A stretch of DNA of 5,112 nucleotides from Pseudomonadota bacterium (GTDB lineage: Bacteria; Pseudomonadota; Alphaproteobacteria; Sphingomonadales; Sphingomonadaceae): NCBI GenBank assembly GCA_023413015.1, contig JAEZQR010000161.1, positions 1-5,112 on the forward strand, in the 5' to 3' direction. Positions 1-5,112 of the stretch are shown here, in pieces. The notes under the pieces were generated by a model. It ran no database searches. It saw only the letters and a list, made by a program, of their open reading frames with translations, and was not told where the DNA came from. A program made the position numbers and the translations under genes. Position 1 is the stretch's first letter. Every line of letters starts with the position of its first letter.

Positions 1-1
1 C

Positions 2-637
2 CTTGGCGCCAACCAGGCCATGGCGCCGGCGATCGAAAGTGCCGCGCAACGCACCGGGCTACCGGCCGCGGCGCTCGCGGCGATCATCGAAGCCGAGGCC
101 GCGAAGCGGAAGGACGGCAGCTGGAACACAGCCAGCCGCAATCCGCGTTCGACCGCGGCGGGGCTCACGCAGTTCCTGTCGGGTTCTTGGATCGGAGAAG
201 CCGAACGCCCTGGCACGTTCCTGAACCGCATCGCGCGCGCCAACGACTGGATCAATTCCGCCGGCCAAATCCGGGTGGAGGCGCGCCGCGCGCTGCTGTC
301 GCTGCGGCTCGACGCCGGAACCGCGATCGAGGCGGCTGCCGACTACGCCAAACACAATCTCGGCCAGCTCGAAAAGGCCGGCGTCGAGGTCGGCGGCGAT
401 ATCGCCCGGATCGCGCGTCTGGCCTATCTTTCGCACCACCTCGGCGCTGGCGACGCGGTTCGCTACCTCAAGGGCGGGCTGGATAGCGCGCGGGCTGCGG
501 TGCTGCTGGCGGCCCAGGTCGGCGCCACGGCGGCGCGGGACAAGGTCGAAGCGCTCGGCGATGCCGCCGCCGCGCACCGTAACTGGCTGGAAAGCTTCGT
601 CGCCAAGCGGATCTCGATCGGCCGCTTCTTCGGCTAG
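2..637 (+). CDS. Lysozyme/lytic transglycosylase-like peptidoglycan hydrolase (5'-truncated by window edge)
   Basis: The frame is open from base 2 (LGANQA precedes the first in-window Met at base 20), so the true start and any signal peptide probably lie upstream. Counting from that Met, 205 residues are visible. Residues 16-60 resemble a lysozyme-like/SLT fold: a helix ending IIEAEA (candidate catalytic Glu24 or Glu26), then WNTASRNP and AAGLTQFLSGSW (47-57), which parallels the 'GLMQ' motif of family 1 lytic transglycosylases. Later AYLSHHLGAGDAVRYLKG (135-152) resembles the closing motif of such muramidases. The predicted role is cleavage of peptidoglycan glycan strands in the periplasm. 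The gene converges on flgD, so it is not in that operon. It could help the flagellar rod cross the wall, or be a general or phage-type muramidase. The enzyme class is fairly secure; the flagellar role is inferred from position only. Confidence 0.72.
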   Translation, partial: LGANQAMAPAIESAAQRTGLPAAALAAIIEAEAAKRKDGSWNTASRNPRSTAAGLTQFLSGSWIGEAERPGTFLNRIARANDWINSAGQIRVEARRALLSLRLDAGTAIEAAADYAKHNLGQLEKAGVEVGGDIARIARLAYLSHHLGAGDAVRYLKGGLDSARAAVLLAAQVGATAARDKVEALGDAAAAHRNWLESFVAKRISIGRFFG

Positions 638-650
638 CTGCCGAAGCGGC
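621..650. terminator. Imperfect stem-loop at the convergent gene ends, possible bidirectional terminator
   Basis: The inner stem CTTCGGC/GCCGAAG (628-634 with 640-646) has a 5-nt loop containing most of the stop codon. It is extended by GCCG/CGGC (621-624 with 647-650) across a 3-nt bulge. It lies between two convergent genes, where a shared terminator would be useful. No T-run follows on either strand, so a classical intrinsic terminator is not demonstrated. Part of the hairpin is coding sequence (FFG-stop). Confidence 0.3.
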
Positions 651-698
651 GGCCATCAATGTTCGATCATTGGGGAGATCACGAGCCCGGCAGCGCCC

Positions 699-1364
699 TC
701 AGCTCGCGTACGAACCAACCTTGCGCAAGTTGGCGAGCGGGATGGACATGTCGCCCATGTTCAGCACCGGCGAACCGGCGACTATGCCGGCGCTGTCGAC
801 GAAGCCCTGGCCGTAGGCGCCCGCCTGCACCTGCGTTCCCGACGCAGTCAGCGCGGTGACCTTCAAGGTATAGGCGCCGTTCGGCAGGGCAACGCCGTCC
901 TCGGACTTCCCGTCCCACCCCAGCCAATGGGGGCCGCTGCCGGTCTCGCCGGTCAGGGTCTTCACCACGCGGCCGTTGCCGTCGACGATCTCGAGCGTCG
1001 TGGAATCGCTCGCCGTGGCCAGCTCGTAGCTCCACGAGGCACCCAGCTCGGTCAGCGGCGCCTGCGGCTTGGCGATCTCGATCTGACGCCCGACGAAAGC
1101 CGCGGCATTCGCCAGATCGTTCGCCGCCATCCGGTCGAGCATCGCCTGGAGCTTGCCGGTCTGCTGGATCTGCTGCTCGACCTGGGAGAAGGCCACCAGC
1201 TGCTGTGTGAACTGCGTAGCGTCCATCGGCTTCAGCGGATCCTGGTTCTGAAGCTGCGTCGTCAGCATCTTGAGGAATGCGTTAAAGTCCGACGTCAGCT
1301 TCGCGCCGCTGTCCTTTGCCGCAGCCGCCGTCTGCTGCTGTCCTACCCCGCTGATCGAGCTCAT
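699..1364 (-). CDS. flgD: Flagellar hook cap / hook assembly scaffold protein FlgD
   Basis: FlgD is exported through the flagellar type III apparatus and sits at the distal tip of the growing hook, where it promotes FlgE polymerisation; it is discarded when the hook is complete. The 221-residue product has the usual family length. The N-terminal signature is clear: FLKMLTTQLQNQDPLKPMD (30-48) followed by FTQQLVAFSQVEQQIQ (52-67). Residues about 90-200 match the FlgD tudor/Ig-like region, including LEIVDGNGRVVKTL (124-137), W-LGWDG (147-152) and the 'G..LPNGAYTLKV' strand (157-169). The frame is open further upstream to a Met at 1451, but the Met at 1364 is chosen: it has AAGGGA 7 nt before it, it starts the conserved N-terminus, and the longer form would run into fliK. 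It follows fliK by 11 bp and is probably co-transcribed with it from the sigma-54 promoter near 2895. Confidence 0.97.
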   Translation of the reverse strand: MSSISGVGQQQTAAAAKDSGAKLTSDFNAFLKMLTTQLQNQDPLKPMDATQFTQQLVAFSQVEQQIQQTGKLQAMLDRMAANDLANAAAFVGRQIEIAKPQAPLTELGASWSYELATASDSTTLEIVDGNGRVVKTLTGETGSGPHWLGWDGKSEDGVALPNGAYTLKVTALTASGTQVQAGAYGQGFVDSAGIVAGSPVLNMGDMSIPLANLRKVGSYAS

Positions 1365-1371
1365 GTCGAAA

Positions 1372-1377
1372 TCCCTT
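1372..1377 (-). promoter_or_regulatory. flgD ribosome binding site overlapping the fliK stop codon
   Basis: AAGGGA on the minus strand lies 7 nt before the flgD ATG, and its first two bases are the last two of the fliK TAA stop (TAAGGGA). This decides the flgD start at 1364 and implies that ribosomes finishing fliK are delivered next to the flgD start. Confidence 0.75.
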
Positions 1378-2845
1378 AGATGAAGTAGCCGCGAACGGTG
1401 GAGGCCGCGGGTTCGGATTCCCCGCCGTCCAGGTCGGACAGGCCGTTCCACGCGCGCTGCGAAGATGATTGCCGCGACGGCTGCTGGCCGTTCTGATCGG
1501 GGCCGGAGCGAAGGTCGAACTTCAGCGACCCCGCATCGGCCTTGACGCCCGCGTCCTGCAGGCTCCGCATCAGCGTATCGCCCTCGCGCCGCAACAGATC
1601 AAAGGTGGAGGCATTGTCGGCCGCGATCACGGCATGGACGATCCCCTTGTGGTCCACGCGCATCCGCACGTCGATCCGACCGAGTTCCGCCGGATCGAGC
1701 CGGATGTCGAGCCACCGGTGCCCGGCCTTGAAGTCGCGGGCCATCACGCCGCCGAAGTCGCGGACGAAGGCGTCCGCGTGCGTCGTCACCCGCGCCTCAG
1801 GCGTCGCATCGGACGGTGGCGCGGGCGGCGTGGCGGCCACGGTGCCGGCGCTGCCGGCAGCGGGCGTGGAGTGGCCGAGGATCGCGGCGACATCGGCGCG
1901 GTACAGGAGCTGACCGGCCGCCACCGGCACCTGCTCGCGCCGCTCGACATGGGTCTGCAGCACGGCCTGGGTGGCGGCATCGAACGCCGCTCGCCCGAGG
2001 TTGATCGGCACCACCGGGCCATCGTCGGTGCCGGTACGGACGGACGAGAGGATGCTGGCGAAGCGGCTCGGTTCGGCCTGAGCGAACGGCGCCGCACCCT
2101 CCGGTGCCGTCGCGTGGGTCCCAGGGAGCATCCGCGCCGGGGCCGGGCTGCCGTTTCCGCGGGGCACCTCGATCGGCTGCAGTGTATGGACGACGCGTTG
2201 GAGCGGCGCGACCGGCTCGCCGATTTCGCGGCTCGATTCGGCTTCGGGAGACCGAACCGCCAAGGCGTAAGCGGATGCGGGCGCGGCTACCGTTCCCGTG
2301 ACCGGTTCCTGCCATGTCGGCATGTCGGTCGCCGGCTCGTTCCCGCTCTCGCCGACATCGGCTTCCTCGATCGCGGCGTCATCTGTCGACGGCGGGAGCA
2401 CGGCTGCGTAGAGGCGGATGGGGCCGGAAGCCGACACCGGCTCGGCAATAGCCTCGAGCTCGAGGATGGGTGCGGACCTGTCGCCGGGTGAGGCCGGCAG
2501 CGACTGGCCGGAAATTTCTTCCGTCCCGGACGCAGGCGTATCCTCGGACGACGCGGCAGTCGCGGGCGCTGGGGGCTCAACCTTGGCGGCTCGGCCCATC
2601 ATCGTCGCGGCCGTGACGAGAAGGTCGCGTACGCGCCACGGGCGCTCCGATCCCCCGCCCGGGGTCGGCGCTTCCTGAGGTGCGCCTTGTCCCGCGCCGG
2701 GCTTGCCCGCCGTGCCTGCACCGTCGGCAGCCTCCGGCGCTGAGTCGGCGACCAGAGCACCGAAGGCGCCGTCGCCGCCCTCCCGCGGGCCGTTGGCGGC
2801 CCCCCGAGGCAACGCGGTCTCCAACTGTTCACCTGTCACCATCAT
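1376..2845 (-). CDS. fliK: Flagellar hook-length control protein FliK
   Basis: FliK is a secreted molecular ruler that measures hook length and, through its C-terminal domain, signals FlhB to switch export from rod/hook to filament-type substrates. The 489-residue product has the expected architecture. A long, poorly conserved Ala/Pro/Gly/Glu-rich region (about 1-350) precedes a compact C-terminal Flg_hook domain (about 357-446). Its core LDIRLDPAELGRIDVRMRV (379-397) is the family hallmark 'L.P..LG.v.v', followed by GIVHAVIAADNASTFDLLRR (401-420), which fits the usual '...R..L......L...L...G' pattern ending at LQDAGVKA. A polar tail (447-489, Gln/Ser-rich) closes the protein. The start is a tandem ATGATG (2845 or 2842) with only a weak AAGG element upstream, so either Met is possible. 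It lies 126 bp downstream of flhA behind its own sigma-54 promoter, and 11 bp before flgD. Confidence 0.94.
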   Translation of the reverse strand: MMVTGEQLETALPRGAANGPREGGDGAFGALVADSAPEAADGAGTAGKPGAGQGAPQEAPTPGGGSERPWRVRDLLVTAATMMGRAAKVEPPAPATAASSEDTPASGTEEISGQSLPASPGDRSAPILELEAIAEPVSASGPIRLYAAVLPPSTDDAAIEEADVGESGNEPATDMPTWQEPVTGTVAAPASAYALAVRSPEAESSREIGEPVAPLQRVVHTLQPIEVPRGNGSPAPARMLPGTHATAPEGAAPFAQAEPSRFASILSSVRTGTDDGPVVPINLGRAAFDAATQAVLQTHVERREQVPVAAGQLLYRADVAAILGHSTPAAGSAGTVAATPPAPPSDATPEARVTTHADAFVRDFGGVMARDFKAGHRWLDIRLDPAELGRIDVRMRVDHKGIVHAVIAADNASTFDLLRREGDTLMRSLQDAGVKADAGSLKFDLRSGPDQNGQQPSRQSSSQRAWNGLSDLDGGESEPAASTVRGYFI

Positions 2846-2870
2846 CTGCGCGCGGCCTTGGCATAAGAGT

Positions 2871-2908
2871 GCATGTGGGCGGTGATCAGCAAGCTTCGTG
2901 CCACATGC
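2871..2908. repeat. 8-bp inverted repeat bracketing the sigma-54 promoter
   Basis: GCATGTGG (2871-2878) is perfectly inverted as CCACATGC (2901-2908) across a 22-nt spacer. Relative to fliK transcription, one arm covers the predicted start site and the other overlaps the TGG of the -24 element. Two small palindromes, TGATCA (2883-2888) and AAGCTT (2891-2896), lie inside. It could be an operator for a dimeric regulator or a chance pairing; nothing in the sequence decides. Confidence 0.4.
2888..2903 (-). promoter_or_regulatory. Sigma-54 (RpoN) -24/-12 promoter for fliK-flgD
   Basis: On the minus strand the sequence reads TGGCACGAAGCTTGCT. This matches the sigma-54 consensus TGGCACG-N4-TTGCW at every specified base, with the required 10 nt between the GG (-24) and GC (-12) elements. 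The predicted transcript start is near 2877, giving a leader of about 32 nt before the fliK ATG. The site lies in a true intergenic gap and points at a hook-stage operon. Sigma-54 promoters are always activator-dependent; flagellar systems commonly use an FlbD/FleQ/FlrC-type enhancer-binding protein. No activator site could be identified with confidence. Confidence 0.85.
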
Positions 2909-2935
2909 GAGATCGGCCGCATCCCCGAGGGGCGG

Positions 2936-2956
2936 GCGCCGTCAGCCGTTCGGCGC
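2936..2956. repeat. Dyad GCGCCG/CGGCGC between the flhA stop and the fliK promoter
   Basis: GCGCCG (2936-2941) and CGGCGC (2951-2956) form a 6-bp stem with a 9-nt loop, 16 to 36 bp beyond the flhA stop on the minus strand. No T-run follows, so it is not a typical intrinsic terminator. It lies at about -59 to -79 from the predicted fliK start, where it could instead be part of an activator-binding region. Dyads of this size are common in GC-rich DNA. Confidence 0.25.
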
Positions 2957-2971
2957 GGCGGAAAGTTTTTC

Positions 2972-5071
2972 CTAGAGCGCACCCAAGACCCTCACACGTG
3001 CGCGTGGATGAATCTCTAGCTGTGAGAGCACAACCGTTGAGGGCCGTACGCGCTCGAGGATCGAGCGGACGAACGGACGGGCGAGCGCCGAGGTGAGGAG
3101 GCACGGCAGCTCGCCGGCCGCGCCCCAGCGGTCGAAGGCGTCGCGGATCGTCGCGATGAACGCCTGAATCTCGGACGGCTCCATCGCGAGGTGCCGATCA
3201 TCCCCCTGGCCGACGATCGCGGCGCCGAACTTCGCCTCCCAGTCGGGCGAGAGCTGGAGGAGGGCGATGGTGCCGTTGCGGGTGTTGGCGGTCGAGATCT
3301 GGCGCGCCAGTCGGGCACGCACATGCTCGGTTATCAGCGAGATGTTGGAGGTGTAGCCGACCGCTTCGGCGATGCCTTCGAGGATGGTGATCAGATCGCG
3401 GATCGACACATTCTCGGCCAACAGGTTCTGGAGCACGCGTTGGATCGCGGACACCGAGATGCGCGACGGCACCAGGTCGGCAACCAGTTTCTTGGCATCC
3501 TCGGGCAAGTCGCCGAGCAGCTTCTGCGTATCGATGTAGGAGAACAGGTCCGACAGATTGTCGCGCAGCACCTCGGTCATGTGGGTGGTGATGACGGTCG
3601 CGGCGTCGACGACGGTGAGGCCGCGGATCGCGGCTTCCTCGCGCAGTTGCGGCGCGATCCACAGTGCCGGCAGGCCGAAGGCGGGCTCGCGCGTCTCCTC
3701 GCCGGCAAGGCCGAGCGCTTCCTGCGGCGACGCGATCACCATCAGTCGATCGGTCCGGAGGTTGCCGCGCGCGACCTCGGTTTCCTTTACGAGGAGCACA
3801 TAGTCGTTGGCATCGAGCGCCATGTTGTCGAGGAGGCGGACGGTCGGCAGCACGAAGCCGTAGTCAACCGCCATCTGCTTACGCAGCGCCTTGATCTGCT
3901 CGTCGAGGCGCGGCACCGAATCCGGGCCGTTCACCAGTGCAAGCAGGCCATAGCCGAGTTCGATCCGTACGGGATCGATCTTCAGCGTGTCAGCAATGGC
4001 TTCCTCGGCGGTACGGGCGGGAGCCTGCTGCTGCTGCGCCGCTTCGGCCGCTTCGTCCAGCGCCCGGGCTTCCTTGATCTGTGTCAGCTTCCAGGCGGCA
4101 AAACCCAGCCCGCCGCCGATCAGCGCGAAGGGCAGGAAGGGGAGGCCGGGTAGCAAGGCCAGCACGCCGACGAACCCGCCGGCAAGCCCGATCGCCTTCG
4201 GATGGGCCGAAAGCTGGCCGACGACTGCCGCCTCGGTGTTGCCGCGGACGCCGGCTTTTGAGACCAGCAGGCCGGCGGCGGTCGAGACGATAAGTGCCGG
4301 GACCTGGCTCACTAGGCCGTCGCCGACGGTGAGCAGCGTGTAGGTGTGGAACGCCGTCGCAAAGTCGACGTCGTACGTCACCATGCCGACGATCAGGCCG
4401 ACGCCGATGTTGACCGCGGTGATGATGAGGCCGGCGACGGCGTCGCCGCGCACGAACTTGGAGGCGCCGTCCATCGCGCCGAAGAAGGCGCTTTCGGCTT
4501 CGAGCTCGCCGCGCCGCTCGCGCGCGGTCGCCTCGTCGATCATGCCGGCCGACAGGTCGGCGTCGATCGCCATCTGCTTGCCGGGCATCGAGTCGAGCGA
4601 GAAGCGCGCCGCCACCTCGGCGATGCGGCCCGCACCCTTGGTGATCACCATGAAGTTGATGACCATCAGGATCGCGAAGATCGTGAGGCCGATCAGCGTG
4701 TCGCCGCCCATCAGGAACGAGCCGGCACCGGCGATCACGCCGCCGGCGGCGTGGGGTCCTTCATGGCCGTGCGCGAGGATAAGCCGGGTCGAGGCAATGT
4801 TGAGACCCAGCCGCAGCATCGTTGCGATGAGAAGGATGGTCGGGAAGGCCGAGATCTGGAGCGGCTTCTCGACCAGCAGCACGGTCATCAGGATCATGAC
4901 CGAGATCGAGATCGACAGCGTGAGGAACAAGTCGAGGAGCAGCGGCGGCAGCGGGATGATCAGGATCGAGATGACGGCGATGATGCCGATCCCGAGGCCG
5001 ATATCCTGGCCGCCGCCGATCAGCGACGTAAGGCGCGACAGCGACGAGGGCTGAGCGGGGCGGCTCGCCAT
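2972..5071 (-). CDS. flhA: Flagellar type III export gate protein FlhA
   Basis: FlhA is an inner-membrane protein whose cytoplasmic ring docks chaperone-substrate complexes and couples proton motive force to flagellar export. The 699-residue product has full family length. The N-terminal half (about 23-325) carries the family's multiple membrane segments, the first covering roughly 23-42 (GLGIGIIAVISILIIPLPP). The cytoplasmic loop holds the complete FHIPEP family signature at 149-172 (RIAEVAARF...LDSMPGKQM...D.D). It is followed by GAMDGASKFVRGD (198-210), whose charged residues are implicated in proton coupling in enteric FlhA. A Gln/Ala-rich linker (about 340-355) leads to the C-terminal substrate-docking domain (about 360-699), ending VLSQLEIHPRARVRVLGAL, close to the usual 'VLS..EI' ending. 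The ATG at 5071 is preceded by GGGGA 10 nt upstream and shares its A with the TGA of the preceding frame. No truncation or frameshift is seen. Confidence 0.98.
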   Translation of the reverse strand: MASRPAQPSSLSRLTSLIGGGQDIGLGIGIIAVISILIIPLPPLLLDLFLTLSISISVMILMTVLLVEKPLQISAFPTILLIATMLRLGLNIASTRLILAHGHEGPHAAGGVIAGAGSFLMGGDTLIGLTIFAILMVINFMVITKGAGRIAEVAARFSLDSMPGKQMAIDADLSAGMIDEATARERRGELEAESAFFGAMDGASKFVRGDAVAGLIITAVNIGVGLIVGMVTYDVDFATAFHTYTLLTVGDGLVSQVPALIVSTAAGLLVSKAGVRGNTEAAVVGQLSAHPKAIGLAGGFVGVLALLPGLPFLPFALIGGGLGFAAWKLTQIKEARALDEAAEAAQQQQAPARTAEEAIADTLKIDPVRIELGYGLLALVNGPDSVPRLDEQIKALRKQMAVDYGFVLPTVRLLDNMALDANDYVLLVKETEVARGNLRTDRLMVIASPQEALGLAGEETREPAFGLPALWIAPQLREEAAIRGLTVVDAATVITTHMTEVLRDNLSDLFSYIDTQKLLGDLPEDAKKLVADLVPSRISVSAIQRVLQNLLAENVSIRDLITILEGIAEAVGYTSNISLITEHVRARLARQISTANTRNGTIALLQLSPDWEAKFGAAIVGQGDDRHLAMEPSEIQAFIATIRDAFDRWGAAGELPCLLTSALARPFVRSILERVRPSTVVLSQLEIHPRARVRVLGAL

Positions 5072-5112
5072 CAGCAGGCGGTCCCCAGCCTCGTCTCATA
5101 GGCATCGAGCTT
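5071..5112 (-). CDS. C-terminal end of an unidentified gene upstream of flhA (partial)
   Basis: Directly upstream of flhA, one minus-strand frame reads KLDAYETRLGTAC followed by TGA. That stop overlaps the flhA start by one base (TGATG), the usual arrangement for co-translated neighbours in one operon. Only 13 codons are visible, too few to assign a family, and another minus-strand frame is also open here. The call therefore rests on the stop/start overlap. If correct, flhA has no promoter immediately before it and is transcribed from further upstream. Confidence 0.45.
   Translation of the reverse strand, partial: KLDAYETRLGTAC

Noticed and set aside
212..228. Plus-strand TGGCACG resembling a sigma-54 -24 box
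   Set aside because: The position of the -12 element reads TGAAC rather than TTGCW, and it lies inside a coding region.
1282..1312. Plus-strand TAAAG...GCCGC resembling a flagellar sigma-28 promoter
   Set aside because: The spacing and the -10 box do not match TAAA-N15-GCCGATAA, and it is antisense inside flgD.
561..1379. Plus-strand frame (272 codons) spanning the convergent gap and all of flgD
   Set aside because: It overlaps the end of the muramidase gene and runs antisense to flgD, with no family motif.
1365..1451. N-terminal extension of FlgD to the Met at 1451
   Set aside because: The extra 29 residues are Arg-rich, overlap the fliK 3' end, and lack the Shine-Dalgarno that the Met at 1364 has.
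1469..2491. Long plus-strand open frame (340 codons) opposite fliK
   Set aside because: Its Arg/Gly/His-rich composition is typical of antisense frames in GC-rich DNA. It lies wholly within fliK, which has a clear Flg_hook domain.
2829..2874. Two tiny minus-strand leader frames before fliK (ATG at 2874, 10 codons, stop overlapping the fliK ATGATG; ATG at 2864, 11 codons)
   Set aside because: Neither has a Shine-Dalgarno. The first would begin only about 4 nt from the predicted transcript start, and short open frames are expected by chance. The ATGA overlap with fliK is curious but insufficient.
3191..4153. Long plus-strand open frame (320 codons) opposite flhA
   Set aside because: No recognisable domain, and the opposite strand encodes the conserved FlhA cytoplasmic domain. 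Treated as a codon-bias shadow.
4346..5101. Plus-strand frame (251 codons) extremely rich in Asp, His and Arg
   Set aside because: The repetitive Asp/His composition looks striking but is what results from reading the complement of hydrophobic Ile/Val/Met codons in the FlhA membrane segments.

Overview
The window is GC-rich (by eye about two-thirds G+C) and densely coded. It looks like part of a flagellar gene cluster from an alphaproteobacterium, possibly a sphingomonad. That lineage guess is inference from protein style and gene order; no similarity search was run. Three of the four main genes are classical flagellar genes and were recognised from conserved family motifs.

Layout: (1) Bases 2-637, plus strand: the 3' part of a gene for a lysozyme/lytic-transglycosylase-like peptidoglycan hydrolase. 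Its 5' end lies outside the window. (2) Bases 638-698: a 61-bp convergent intergenic gap, with an imperfect stem-loop around the stop codon of the first gene. (3) Bases 699-1364, minus strand: flgD, the hook cap. (4) Bases 1376-2845, minus strand: fliK, the hook-length ruler, 11 bp upstream of flgD. (5) Bases 2846-2971: a 126-bp gap with an apparently perfect sigma-54 (RpoN) -24/-12 promoter facing fliK-flgD, nested in an 8-bp inverted repeat, plus a hairpin-prone stretch just after flhA. (6) Bases 2972-5071, minus strand: flhA, the central export-gate membrane protein. (7) Bases 5071-5112, minus strand: the last 13 codons of an unidentified upstream gene whose TGA overlaps the flhA ATG.

Working together: FlhA forms the ring of the flagellar type III export gate that passes rod and hook subunits across the inner membrane. 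FlgD caps the growing hook so that hook subunits polymerise beneath it. FliK measures hook length and triggers the switch to filament-type substrates. The peptidoglycan hydrolase may open the cell wall for the rod, but that link rests only on proximity. The sigma-54 promoter suggests that the hook-stage pair fliK-flgD can be switched on separately from flhA, as expected for a sigma-54-based flagellar hierarchy. No mobile element, CRISPR array, tRNA or rRNA was seen, and I found no convincing evidence of a wholly new system. The most informative non-coding region is the flhA-fliK gap.
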